From the NCBI GenBank assembly GCA_025331445.1, contig JAIWNE010000026.1:281144-345143 (forward strand): a DNA stretch of 64,000 bases, in the 5' to 3' direction. Shown here piece after piece: positions 14,479 through 26,907 of this stretch. This DNA comes from Blakeslea trispora. Lineage: Eukaryota > Mucoromycota > Mucoromycetes > Mucorales > Choanephoraceae. Within the stretch, counting starts at the first letter, position 1, and every line of letters begins with the position of its first letter. Position numbers and translations under genes: made by a program. The notes beneath the pieces were generated by a model that saw only the letters and a program-made list of their open reading frames with translations, did no database searches and was not told the origin of the DNA.

Positions 14479-16595
14479 TCATGTGTTGTAACCTGCATCA
14501 GGCTTCAAAATGGCAGGTACCTTTCTGCCTTCTGGCGCTGATACATCATCGTCTACACTATTTGGATTCATGCTAACAAACATTTCGTAGCCTTTTTCTT
14601 CTGAAGGTTTCACGATTGTCCCCGGAACAGAAGAAGATGCTCCAAATGGCGAATGGTATGGTGGAGCGGGTCGGGTAGGAAGCTCAGTATAGTTTTCTTC
14701 AATCTTGTCCCAATCAACTTCCATCAGGTTCATGTCTTGACTTTCTTGTGGATGAGTCGATGGTTGAGAAGGTAAAGATTGTTTATCGCTTCTCTTTTTC
14801 GATTTTCTTCTCTTGACAAAAAAGAACACTGCGACAGCAGTAAGGCCAAACTAGCAATAGACAGGTTAAACTCGATTATCTTGTTACATGATTTCTTTAC
14901 TTACTCCAGCACAAGCAGCAATGATGCCTCCCAATTCACCACCGGTTAGTCTTCTTGAACTGTTGTCTGGGTTGTCAAAAGAAGAGTTATGAACCTGATA
15001 TTGTTGTGCAAGACTGATACGCTCAGGATTGGTTATGTCCAGCATGAGTATAGAATTTGATGGTGTGTTGTTTCTTCCAATGCCCCATATGATTAGAAGA
15101 GTATTATTTCCAGTCACTACAGCTATTGAGAAAGTAAGAATGAGGACACAATAAACCAAGGAAGTAATAGTATATTCAACTCACCTGAATGCTCAGTTCT
15201 TTCCAAAGCAGTGCCTGAAGGAGCAGCGATATCGATTCTTTTCCATTCATTGCTATCAAGGTTCAACACAAAGCAGTACTCGTCCGAGGCTTCATGATCT
15301 GTCAATAGAAAACAATATTTACATATGTTTCATTCACTCACCTGTACCGTTTACTTCTCCACCATACATGATAACATCTCTTTCTGTGCTCGGTGCTATT
15401 TAAATAGTCTATTAGAAGCTGCAGTCATTGATTATGTCAAAACAAGATTTACCTAAGCTAAGAGTATGACTTGTTCTACCATCCTTAGGAATCTGTCCTC
15501 CTAAATTAACCGCATTCCATCCACTGATAACAGTATCGAATACCCAGGCTTGTGAGAGAGGGAACCGTTCACCATAAAGATTACGTACATCATGTTCATT
15601 ACGGCGAAATACACCTCCAATGAACAAAATTCGGCGATTCTTGGGATCGTAAACAGATTTTTGATGAGCAAGAAACTGATGGACCCACGATTCTAATGAG
15701 GCACTGATAGTCCATGGCTATATCTTTTATTTTAGAAACTAAAAAGGACAGCCGGTGGCCAGTCTATCACTTACTTGAAGTGTACTGTTCATTTGAAAAT
15801 AGGCCACTTGAGTGAATCCAATCACCCTTGACATACTATCAGAAAAAGTAAACTCACTGACATTGACACTATAGGTTGTCCAATTGGGATTGATGAATCT
15901 AATAAACAAACATCAATCAGCAAACTAGTTGTCAATTGAATAAGGAAATTGTATTTACTCCTCATGACCACCATAAAGTGCCATGCCTCTATCAGGTACA
16001 TAAATAGCTGAGCCAAAGTATCTATTGTACAAAAAAGAAAGAAAAAAAAATGAGGAAATAGCCCAAAAATAAGATAATACATATTGGTCTACATCTGTCT
16101 AGGGCCATAAGGTGGTTCGGTATAAGGAGTATGTGAACTCCATCTGTTTTCTACTGCATCATAAATGATATTTGGGTCTTTCAAGCGCTCGGTTGTATAA
16201 GTATATCCTCCATTGAAGAACATGTGCCTGCCGTTACCCATCTCTGCTGACTGTGGTCTTAGTCGAGGTGATATATCAACGCCATTTGTATTTGAAGTGA
16301 GTGTAGTCCATGATGATTGCAGCTCTGAAGCTGATTTGCCTGTAGCATTCGTAAGATCTAGCACATTGATCGTATTGTCAAGCGCACTTTGTGTTGCATT
16401 AGTAAGTCGATTGCCAAAGAAGCAATATATTTTCCCACTTAGAAATCCACATGCTATACATTTCTTTTTAGTTTCTCGCTTTTTTTTGTAGTTGTTTTAA
16501 ACGACAGACTATTTACATCTTCCTCCCCAGAATTCTTGTGCCTGAGTATTTGACACTGTCAATAATAAGGCTAAACTCAGATTGAATAGTTTCAT
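14479..16595 (-). CDS. Kelch-repeat single-pass membrane protein
   Basis: Nine exons on the minus strand: 16595-16517, 16453-16093, 16021-15959, 15898-15775, 15717-15453, 15395-15342, 15298-15185, 15122-14905 and 14850-14479. All junctions keep frame, giving 549 aa. A signal peptide covers residues 1-19 (MKLFNLSLALLLTVSNTQA). The ectodomain is a kelch beta-propeller with blades marked by FFNGGYTYT, ALYGGHEE, LFIGGVFRR and MYGGEVNGT, each followed by a W. After the propeller comes GGELGGIIAACAG then FGLTAVAVFFFVKRRKSKKR, a transmembrane helix with a basic stop-transfer end. The cytoplasmic tail of about 110 residues is Pro/Ser-rich. Such kelch/galactose-oxidase-like surface proteins are expanded in Mucorales and their role is unclear. 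The upstream in-frame ATG at 16706 is rejected because the signal peptide starts at 16595. Confidence 0.88.
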
Positions 16596-16661
16596 AATTC
16601 TGGAAAAAGAAAAAAAAAAAGGAGAAAAAGAAAGATTATTAGAAAAGACAAGAGCCATCTG

Positions 16662-16669
16662 TTTATAAA
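16662..16669 (-). promoter_or_regulatory. TATA-like element of the kelch gene
   Basis: The palindromic GTTTATAAAC provides TATAAAC on the minus strand about 70 bp upstream of the ATG at 16595, followed by a T/C-rich leader. Confidence 0.4.
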
Positions 16670-19600
16670 CCCTCAAAAAAGGATAGCGGGCGCAATAGTA
16701 CACCAAGACAAAATGGCTATTAACATTTCTGCGAAGTCAATGGTCAAAAACGTTTAAACAAGCAGAAATCATAATCCAGTGTGACAAAACGACTGCTCTT
16801 GGAAACAAGCTAAACTGATTAGTGCAACTAACTAAAAATAAAGATGGCGCTACTCATAAATCAATTGGCTAGTTGTCAGAAGACAATCATCTTTTTGTTT
16901 TGGGCTAAGTCAAGCCGACATTACCGATAACTGAGCTTTGGCTGGATGCGTTACGTCTACCTTTAAATTTTTCTTTGTCAGATTTCAGAGCTTCATTCAA
17001 AGATTCAATTGGTCTTTTGTCTGTCTAAGCAGAAATTGGATTAATCTATATTATTGGGGCTGTCAATTTGAAAGTGTTATCTGTCCTGTTTAATACTTTA
17101 TAACAGCTTTAGATGACATGATCATACGAGTGCCAGGAAGTCTTATCATTGAAACGCTTGAGAATATTGAGCTTCCTTCATTAACTAGAGTAACATGCGG
17201 CAACTAATTGATTAGAACTGAAAAGATCCCTAGCCTCATATTCTTGTTTTGAATACACACTTATAATAAAAACAAAGTAGCATCAAGCACAAGAAGGCTA
17301 TAACAACAACAACTTTTCTTCAATTAGTCTGTCGGTTGAACACCACTAAGGCACTGCAAAATCGCTTCAAGAAGAAGCTGAACAGTTGATCATTGGATGC
17401 TCACATCGTCTTGAATGAGCGAATGTTTCTCTGCATAGCACATACATTCTCAATCATCTTTATGACAGTCGAATGAAGTGATCGTGTCGGTCTACAAGAG
17501 TTCTTGTTTAGTGTAAGCGTTGACTTTATAAGCTGGTGTATACGTGTTCTTTTAGCTTCTTTATATAATTGAATTGAGACTTCATTGAGCTATAAAAAGG
17601 ACATGTTGAATTCCTTGCATAAGAAGACCAATTGAACAGACAAAAGAAATCGAAATGTCCCAGATTAATCAATGCTTGCTTGTGATTCAAGAAATACATC
17701 TTAACTGACTATTAATTTAATAAGTGTCATATAGGTTTATACGAAGCTTAGTTCGTTCATCTCTAGTCAGACTGAGAACATCAAATCCATGTCATTTGTG
17801 CAGTCACTCAGTCGAGCTTATCAAAGTTTGGAAACACAGTCTTATTTAATCATGGACATGGCAATTGTTGAAGCCAGTCATTCGTTCTTGATCTAAAACT
17901 AAAAACTCAAGTTGAATAGCTTTTACCCTCCATACAAACCCAAAAAAAAACTGTCGTTTTAGAAGAATTGAAGGCATCATGGCTCATTTGATTTTTCTTT
18001 TGGGATCAAACATAATATGTGCAAGCAAGTTCCCTTATTATCATGTCATGATATTCCATCTTTTCTTTTTTAGACACGAAGAATATTAGTGTATGAGAGG
18101 AGGATTTGTCAATGTATTCTTGCTTTCGATTTCTATAGAAACTATATTCATCACAGAACTTATTTTCTCTTTGCTTAGAATATGACAATTTTCAAAGGCT
18201 AATTTCTCTGCTGTCATGAAACCTTTTTTTTTTTTGTTGCAAGTTCAAGCAAGATGAAAATAGAAGGTCATTACAAGCAACACCAAAACGAATCATCTCC
18301 ATCAGTGTCAATCCAGCATAATGTCTTTGATTGGTGCAGAAAACTAAAAGATTGTGCGGAATTTTTGACTGACAGGAATGATCTTACGTAAGAGAAATTG
18401 GTATGAAACATCACTATTTCTGGAAGCATGTGGCACAGTAGTTGCTAGGAAAAAAAAAGTGAAGCAAAGTAGCAGATGTTGAGATACGATCTACAGAAAA
18501 CATTGAGTATGCTAGCTTCTTCTTCTTTTGTCTATAGCCTCAGTTTATCATTATTGAGGATGATTCATGTTCAAGAGATGAGACAGATTTCTGTATTGAC
18601 AAATTGGATATAAAATAAATCCGACCCCTGGGAGTACAAATAATTTTTTCCCTCCCTAATTCAGTCTATACAAATGCCCACATTTTTTTGTTCAGTTTAA
18701 TGTACCAACTCGAACATAACGCTTCGTGTTATGAATTCATTCAAGCAGTAGGAACAGCTGCTCATGTTTGATATGACAAGCTAAAGCAAACAAAGAAAAC
18801 CAAAACAGCCTAATTTTCATATTAATTAATTAACAAAAAAGAAACTATTCGTTCCTGTTTTTTTAATATGATAATGAAATAGATTTAAGCATATAGGGAT
18901 TGTAAAAGAAAACATTCAATTGATTAATTAGCCAGATGTCTATTTCTTTCTTACATAACATCTATTTTGTGCTTTTCGGTATAATGTTGGTAAGATGATT
19001 TCTACCGAATGAAAATAAAGATATGTATGGCTAGCGTTTATGAGCTTGACTCACATCTAACTGATATAAAAAAACATCTTGAAATTCTATTGGACTTACT
19101 ATTGGCTTGCAAAGAGGTGATCGCTAATGATTTCTTGCGCTCAGAGAAAAAGTCCGCCTACATTGTATGTGAATTTTCTTTTTGAATTTAAAGCTGGATT
19201 TGATAGGAGCAACAAGGATGACAAGCGAGTACTGTATAGTGTGTGGTGTCCTTCTTTCTTTCATATATAAAAACTAACTCTTGTTTTTTTTAAAAAAGGA
19301 GGAAAATGCCTTTTTTTTTTTATTGATTGCACAACATGTTCCCTTAATCGATGCACATTTACTTCTTTCGCCGCTTTACAGTGAAACTTATAGGCGATAC
19401 ATGAAAATGGTGTTGTACATGTGCGTTCAAAACACCTCACATCTGGAATCGAAAACCCTGAAGCGGTGATTGATAATTATGGATAAAAAGAGAACGATGT
19501 TTCCCTTTTTTTTTTCTTTTCTGCTTTCGTCATTTGTTTAGACGATTACCATCAAACTCGAATTAAGCATATCCTTTCTCTAAAAGAAGAACGCAACTTT
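16670..19600. other. Gene-free AT-rich region
   Basis: About 2.9 kb with no supportable gene. Stops are dense in all frames. The only longer frames (minus 18006-18188, plus 19281-19469) are short and featureless. I saw no terminal repeats or RNA genes. Confidence 0.5.
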
Positions 19601-20980
19601 ATGCCGTTTTCAGTACGACACCGAAACAACGCTACTAAAAGTACAACAACCTCCATCTCGAAAAGGTATGTTGAACAGCCACATGCCATCGAGAAAAAAG
19701 AAGCCATATTGAATCAAAAAACTTAAGCAGTACTATATGTGGAAGAGATCAGGCTGCTCGAGACTTGTTTGAAGATGAGGACGCCAGTCCGTCTTCTTTG
19801 GAGCCAAAATTTCCAGTTCGGCATAAAGAATTTATTGAAGGTAGAAATTATCAAAAAACAACTCGGCCTAATGAACAGTTCTTACCGTGTGATGATGAAG
19901 AAATTGAGCGCTTACAAATCAATCATTTGCTGTTCAAGTAAGTAGTGCAGCAAAAGAAAAAACCTTTGTGTGCGAAATGCGCTTAAATTAAGTCTCATTT
20001 TCTTTGTAGGTCATTGTTTGTTACTCCTTATTTTTCACCTGTCGAAGGCTTATTGAAATCCGGTATTAAAGTTCTGGACGTAGGGTAAATAAAATTTCAT
20101 GTTTGATGTATTCTAGCATGTACATATTTATATTTGTATATATGTATATATGTATGAAATTGACATATTGATTGATAGGTCAGGTCCTGCTTGGTGGCTA
20201 ACTGTAATGTCAATCAAATTTCCATGAAAGAAATGAGCCATGATATTTACATTCTCTTCTAATATAGGACATGGCTATTAGCTATCCCAACTCATACTTT
20301 GTTGGTGTTGATACTGTCATACATCCTACAATTCCTCCTACCAACTGTCATTTGAAGATCCATGATTTAACCAAAAAATTGCCATTTCCTGACAGTACCT
20401 TTGATTTTGTTACCCAGCATGATGCACTGTTTCGCTACAGTAAAGCCGATTGGGAAGCAATATTACCTGAGATCGTTCGTGTTGTGAAACCAGGTGGATA
20501 CATAGAGCTTGTGGAGCCATCGGGTGTAATGCAAGATATTGGTCCAAATATGTCCATTTGGATGATGCGATGTAAAAAAAATAAAACACGATACCAATAG
20601 CTCAAGTGAACTTACTTTTCTCTTCTATAGTAACAGTCTCTTTGCAGACAAGAAACATCAACCTAAAGACAGCTTCTCAGTTACAGTCAATGCTCGAGGA
20701 ATTCAAGGAAGTTGAAATTATAGAGGACTCTCATCGATCGGCACCTATTGGATGGTACGGCAAGACAGGCGATATCATGCTTGAATGCTTAGAGCGATTG
20801 TTTGATGCAATTAAACCAAAGATATGTGAGGATTGGTCCATGAGCCCTGCTAAATATGACAAGCTTGTGGAGACAGCATCTGCCGAATGCAAAGATTTCA
20901 GAAGCTGGACAAACATTCACTTTACCTATGCCAGAAAGAAACAAACAACTGATTCGTCTTCATCATCTACTTCGTCATAG
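19601..20980 (+). CDS. SAM-dependent class I methyltransferase, mucoralean family
   Basis: Six exons: 19601-19665, 19728-19937, 20010-20084, 20179-20203, 20268-20571 and 20631-20980, 342 aa. Motif I is built across exons 3-4 (VLDVGSGPAWWL). Further core features are YFVGVD (motif II Asp), LPFPDSTFDFV (motif IV region) and VVKPGGYIELVEP (motif post-IV). The N-terminal third (FIEGRNYQKTTRPNEQFLPC) resembles the lead-in of fungal UbiE/TAM-like methyltransferases. The C-terminus is a Ser/Thr-rich tail. Substrate is unknown; no localisation signal is evident. Exon 4 is only 25 nt but carries the conserved GSGPAWW, so it is secure. The start is less certain, because another 5' exon cannot be excluded. 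Confidence 0.85.
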
Positions 20981-22028
20981 TGCACTTCTTTCTACATATC
21001 ATCTATCTATTCCCATTTTTTTTTTGTTATTTAGATTTGTTATTTATATCACTATATAGTTTATGTATTATATTTTTAATCTGTTATCCACTTTTTTATC
21101 CTTTAAAAAAAGACTATTACACTATTTGGTTCCTTTAGAAAAACCAGAATAAAAAGATCTCATCTATTGATTGAAAAGTAAGTCAATTGAACAAAAAGTT
21201 GGATTGTTACTTGTTGAAAAAGATACAGTCTAGATAGCATAGCAATTATTAATGGAAGATTTTGTGATTGCTTTTTGTCACTTTGTTGTGTTCTTCTGGT
21301 TGTACTATATAATTACTTTGACTGATCTATCTAGTTATGTTTCCAGGCATAGCATATGTTTTTCATGTTTTTTTTTATTATTGTTTTACTACATATTATT
21401 TACAGAAAAACTTTTACAAAAAACCTTATATCTTTCTGAAAAGAAGGACGAGTGAAAGAAAGAGAGTTGCGAGAGAAAGGAACTAGTATAGAAGAAATAA
21501 AGAAAGATAATAACAGTAAAAATAAGTAAAGAAAGCGAAGTGGCTTGTTACTAAAGAAAAAGAAGGCAAGATCAAGTTGTACACGTATAAAGGCATATAG
21601 TATTTACATTTCTACTTAACTTATTGTCTTGCTTCCTGATTTCGTCTATAGTTCCTTTCCTTTAACTCTCTCTCTCTTTCTTTAAGAGGGTGGGGGGAGG
21701 GAAGTGGAAAGATATATTACAATTAATAAAAAGGAGGGGGAAGTAGGGTAAGGAATAAGAAACTTTTAGAAAAGCCGAAAGAATAAAATGTATGTAGTAA
21801 TCTAGTAAACAAGGTGACATAGCTATATACAATATGCCTTGCTTTTTTTCAATCTCTTTTGCCCTCTTTTTCTTTTTTTACACCCTTAGCCTTTTTACCC
21901 TTCTTCCTTTCTTTGATGTAGATTTTTTTTGTTGATTGTGGTGATGATGGAAGGTAGTGTTGTTCTTGTCTTTTTTTCTTTTTTTTTGTTGTTGTTATTA
22001 TTGTTAATTGCGAAATGTTCTTTTCTTG
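20981..22028. other. Intergenic 3'-3' region
   Basis: Convergent 3' flanks of the methyltransferase and poly(A) polymerase genes. It is T-rich and A-rich with no supportable gene; the frame at 21252-21455 is a T-tract translation. Confidence 0.5.
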
Positions 22029-23604
22029 TTAGACACTTGAGGTAGTCATAAGCAAGGATCCATTGGTGTTATTTGATCTACTGGATATACTCGATTTGTT
22101 GTTTTCTGTGGTGTTCTTGTTGATCATCTTATTGGATGTTTTTGGCTTTTTGTTGACATTTTTTTTGACGGTTTCATTGAACGTATTGATTGGTTGACTA
22201 CGGTGATTATGTTGATTCCTAATACCCTTATTAGACATATTTACATCATTTATCTGTGCTGCTGAAACAGGTTGAAGCTTAGGTGATGGAGACTAAGAGA
22301 TAGAGTTAGAAAAAAAATTTTTCTAAAGTTTCAGAACAATGTGTTTTCTTGGTTCAGGAAAGCCCTGTAGACATTACCTTGGATAATGCACGCTTTGACA
22401 TGGGAGATGCACTAGACGACTTATTGCGTACCTCCTCTGGTAGGTTGGAGCATTTCACATTCTCGACAATAACACCCATATGATCATTATCGTATTCAGG
22501 CCAACTCTTGATAGATCGGTTGAATTCACAAATGGGTCGAGTTAAATCTAATGTACGTGAATCTATAACAGTAAAGAAAAGGATAAATACGATAGAGCTA
22601 AATGATATTGTCGTTTTTGTTTTACCTGATCGCATACGAATGTAAAGACCAAGGTAGAAAGTCTTGGTATAAATCTTGGCGGGTTTTCTTCTTCTGGCTG
22701 TTTGACTAGGTGTAAAGATCTGTCCATGCGTCACAGCCCAGACGTCCTCTGATGTCTGGCAGAGATGTTCTCTTTTCAATCCGTGTACATAAGGATGAAC
22801 GAGTGCAATAGCAGGTACAGTCTCAAGCTTAGTCACAAGCAACCGAATCTTGGCTTCGACAAAACCGGACCAGCTCAAAAACCCATGGTAATTGTCACAA
22901 CTCACAACCACTTGTAGATAATACTTGTAGTTTTGAAAGAAAGTGTGAGGTGAGAACAGATGGGACCAAGTGGCTTCGCCCTTTAGGATTTGATCAACAA
23001 TGTCATTGGCGATTGCAAATTCACCTAGAATAATGCGCTGTGTAGATGCTGTTACGTTATGGGTGGCACACATGCTAGGATAAGAAGGCGTGATGACAGG
23101 CATTCGGTGAGATCGGTCTACCATATTCACGCGATTGTTCCATGGTCTTAGGGAGGAGCTTAGAGGGGGGCCATCTTCAATGTGTCTCAACATGACAGGT
23201 GCTGCTGCCCAGTTCCACTCGGTCATAATGCGAAAGAACTTGCTAACAACTACACTAGCTGTAGCGTTCGGATACAGTTGACAGACGCGGGCAACTAAGA
23301 TGGCCCATGCTACACCACCAAAAAAGCCAAGTACATTGGAATAAATGGCTCTTCGTTCAGCCCATAATTTGATACAACGTAATGCAATACGGAATGTCTC
23401 GAGATTGGGTACTAGGCTCATGATATCTTCAGCTACACGAGTACCATTGATGCTACGAACACATTTGTCGTCCAAACCAACCAACAAGCTTGAATTCTGC
23501 AGGTTGACATTTGGTGGAACTTCAGCCAAAGTTAGTCTTGCACACACTAAATCGATCTAATACCAAAAAAAAAGAGAGAGGTACCGTTTTATATTTTACT
23601 CAAG

Positions 23605-23635
<31 letters not shown>

Positions 23636-24367
23636 GTGTGTAAACAAACTTACTGAAATATCTTTATATTTGAACTTGATGACGGGTACAAACGAGTCAG
23701 GAACAGGCTAAAAAAAAATAAAGAGGTAAGGATGATGAAATCAAGTATTAGATTCCTTTTTTTTTTTACCATAATATCAGATATGCAAGAAGTTGACTTT
23801 AACAGTTCCAACATATCTACAAAGAAATCACGTCTTTCAACAAGACTAGGTACAACACATAGTGTATCAATATCTGCATCTAATATACAAATACATATAT
23901 AGTTAGCACATGAAAACTTATTCCAGTATGTTTGCTTTTGTCTCTCTTCAAGAGATGATCAAATATTACCAATTGAATTGACACCTAACTTATAGCTGCC
24001 AAAAGTAAAGACAGCACCACCTGCTCTTTCTGCTCTTTCTTTTGACAATCCTTTTCTTTGGCAAACCATACGTACAAACTGCTTTGTAATTTCCTCTAAA
24101 TGTCGTAAAGCGAATTCTCTATATTAAATATAATAGAAATTATCAGTCATTTGCAATATCTAAAGACAAAAAGATCAGAAGAAAAAGAAGAAGATTTTTT
24201 TTTTACCTCTGTTGAACTCTCTCGGGAGGTTCATACATATTATTTTGTTGGAGACATGATTTTAAAGAATTGGTCATGGCGATATCTGTCGTGGTAGGAA
24301 GCTGGAGAGAAAGTGGCTGTGAAATGCCTGGGTATTTCTGTATACGCATATTATCAATGCTATACAT
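22029..24367 (-). CDS. PAP1: Nuclear poly(A) polymerase
   Basis: Seven exons on the minus strand: 24367-24207, 24118-23970, 23879-23770, 23707-23654, 23556-22626, 22562-22378 and 22292-22029, 617 aa. It adds poly(A) tails to cleaved pre-mRNA in the nucleus. The nucleotidyltransferase core shows FTFGSYKLGVNS then DADIDTLCV (two catalytic Asp) and SIDLVCARL (third Asp). It is followed by the central domain (LNLP-type region replaced by SLVPNLETFR; WAERRAIYSNVLGFFGGV) and the RNA-binding domain (HPYVHGLKREH). The tail of about 90 residues is Asn/Ser/Lys-rich and probably disordered. Exons join in frame at every junction. The start may instead be the Met at 24349 (MRIQKYPGIS). The TC-rich tract upstream is a promoter-type tract. 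Confidence 0.95.
23605..23631. repeat. (TA)n microsatellite within a PAP1 intron
   Basis: A run of about 13 TA units lies in the intron between exons 4 and 5 of the poly(A) polymerase gene. Confidence 0.85.
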
Positions 24368-24857
24368 TTGTTGAATAGGGGAAAGGATCGAGAGAAAGGC
24401 AGAGAAGAAAAAGAAGAGAAAGAGAGAGAGAGAAAAAGAGCGAAAAGACAAGAGAAAATAAAAAATAAATAAATAGACTTCTTTCTGACCTTCAAAATAT
24501 GTCATTGACATTAACTCTTATTGGTAGTTTCATAAAGTCACAAAAAATTATAATATTTTATAGCCAAACAAAAGAGAGACTGAGAAAAATAAGGCAAGAA
24601 CCCCCTCCACCTCGAACTCACTTTAGAGCATAAAGGCAGTCGACTAATATTAAGGTAATACATGATCATTCAATCTATCTTGTCCTAGCCGTTTATCTCT
24701 CTTTCATACACACAATTTTTCTTCTTCTTCTTCTTCTATTGCTTATGTACACACCTGTTGTTTTTTATTTATATTTTATTGAAGACTCTGTAGTTTTTTT
24801 TTTCCTTTTTCTCTCTTTTTTTTTTCTTAACCAAAAAATAGTGAGAAGAGTCGAATC
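24368..24857. promoter_or_regulatory. Divergent promoter between PAP1 and U1-70K
   Basis: About 490 bp separates two start codons pointing away from each other. Each side has a strand-appropriate pyrimidine tract (minus side 24400-24450, plus side 24715-24830). No gene lies within it, so the two mRNA-processing genes probably share a nucleosome-depleted promoter. Confidence 0.55.
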
Positions 24858-26007
24858 ATGACGGACAAACTTCCTCCCAACCTTCTTAAGCTATTTGCAC
24901 CTCGTCCACCTCTACCTTATCTTCCTCAACTTGATAAAGATCCAGAGAAACGCGTAGGCTGTATTGTTGATGGCATCGCGTCCTATGTTGATCAACTTAA
25001 AAACTATGACCCTGATTATGTGCCTTGGAAGACTTTAGAAGAGAAGCGCAAAGAAAAAGTAAGCAGTATCTTGTTGACTTGATGTTGCTTGTTCCTAATA
25101 TTTTTTTTTGTTTCTTATAGGCAGAAGCAAAGCGAAAGCAAGCCGAAGCAAATTTGAAAGAAAAAATGGCAGAATGTAAATGAACGTCTTTAACTAGTTT
25201 TTGAATTCGGACCATTGATATCAATTTTATACTAGATGATCCCGAGAAAGACCCCAATATTGATGGCGATCCATTCAACACTTTGTTTGTGACTCATTTG
25301 AGTCCTGAATTGACTGAAAGCGATTTAGCTAGAGAGTTTGAATTGTATGGACAGATTAAAAAGGTAAAGAAAAAAGAAAGAAGAGGCCTTTATGTGCTTT
25401 ACCATAAAGCATGTTATTGATTAGTTTTTTTTTATTTAAAAGATTCGTCTTGTACGTGACCAAGAAGGAAAATCTCGTTGTTATGCTTTTATAGAATTTG
25501 AGAGAGAAAAGATATGCGAGGTAAACAAAAGAAAGAGAGAGAGAGAGAGAGGAGAAAGAAAATAGTGTTGCTATGGTAACTAACTCTTGATGTTTCTTTT
25601 TTGTAGCGGCATACAAGGACGCAGATGGCTTGAAGATCTTGGGTCGTCGTATCCTTGTTGATGTTGAACGTGCTCGTACTGTGAAAGGATGGAAACCCCG
25701 TCGATTGGGTGGTGGTCTTGGTGGAAGAGAACAACAGAAAAAGGCAGCATCCATGCATCAGCAACAACAACACCAACATTCAAACAGCCAAAGTCGCGAC
25801 AGATACCATGACCGTGATCGTGGACATAGAGGCAGCAACTATGGATACAATCGAAGAGATGATGACAGAAAGAGATCTCGAATGCGTTCCAGAAGTAGAT
25901 CCCCAAGAGGTTACAACAATAGAGATCGAGGCGATAGATACGGAAATGGCGGCGGAGGTCGCAGAGACCGATCAAGAGATCGTATGGGTAGAAGAGATAG
26001 ATATTAA
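24858..26007 (+). CDS. SNP1: U1 snRNP 70 kDa protein (frame break in exon 4)
   Basis: Exons 24858-25058, 25121-25175, 25236-25363, 25443-25520 and 25607-26007. It binds stem-loop I of U1 snRNA in 5' splice-site recognition. The N-terminal U1-70K motif ([19 protein letters not shown]) is followed by an RRM with RNP2 (TLFVTHL) and RNP1 ([11 protein letters not shown]), then [20 protein letters not shown]. The C-terminus is rich in RD/RS/RGG. The family phrase ERDMxxAYKDADG is present, but its two halves lie one base out of frame at 25507-25511, where a run of four A would need to be five. Total exon length is 863 nt, two over a multiple of three. Either one base is missing in the assembly, or an acceptor 11 nt further in (after 25617) is used, losing AAYK. 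Confidence 0.9.
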
Positions 26008-26907
26008 AGTTTGGAACATAAAAAAAAAGAAGGACAAAAAGAAAAAGCGTCGCATACCTATTTTGTATACATCTTTTTTTTTATTCTCTTGCAAAACATC
26101 TCCTCCTCCTTCCCATTTCTTTCTGAATTAGTGCCTCATCTACCTTCATCTCTTTCCTTTGTCCCTCCCTCTCTGCTCATTCATTGTATACACAAGCAAC
26201 ACATGTCGCATTCTCTCTTTTTTTCCCTTTTTTCTTTTTTTTTTATTACTTATAAATAATTCTACATATGGAGCCCAAAAAAGGATGAATCACTAGTTGA
26301 ACAAAAGATTGAGAGAGAGAGGTACCGATGGTTAGACCTTAATAAAGCAAAAAAGAAAAAAGAAAAAGAGTGTGTACAAGAATGATTAAACAAAGATGCT
26401 TCCTGCTACAAAAGTATAATCAACACTCAATGTATGCAAGTTTATCTTGTGCGTATTGATTCAATTGGTCTACAAGAGGATTATTTGCTCTATTTCGCTC
26501 ATTCACGGCTCATCAAAAGAAAAAAACAAGATCAACTGGCTCAAAAGAAGCCTGCTAATTTCTCTAATTTTTCAATGACCAAAGCTTGTAACAAGGCCAA
26601 CTAATTGGCCTAGTTGATACAAACATACAAATCGCTTGGCAGAAAAGAAGAAGAAGAGAAACAATACTTTTCAGTTGTATTGAAATATACAACCTGTTGG
26701 TCTTATTTTATATGATGATAGAATTAACAAACCTTCTTCATCCAATGCCTTTTTTTTTTCTTTCTCGGAGAACTAAAGTCCGATCTTAATCTCTTACCTT
26801 TTGTAGTACCTTTCTTGTAATATATTTATACAGGCAATTAAGAGTTCCTTTTTTTTTTTTCTTCTTTTCTATTTCTCACTGCTTTCGTTTTCTTTTTCAA
26901 GAACAAA
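26008..26907. other. Intergenic between U1-70K and IML2-like gene
   Basis: About 900 bp of T/C-rich and A-rich sequence: 3' flank of U1-70K, then a promoter region with a pyrimidine-rich leader ending at 26907. No gene seen. Confidence 0.5.
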
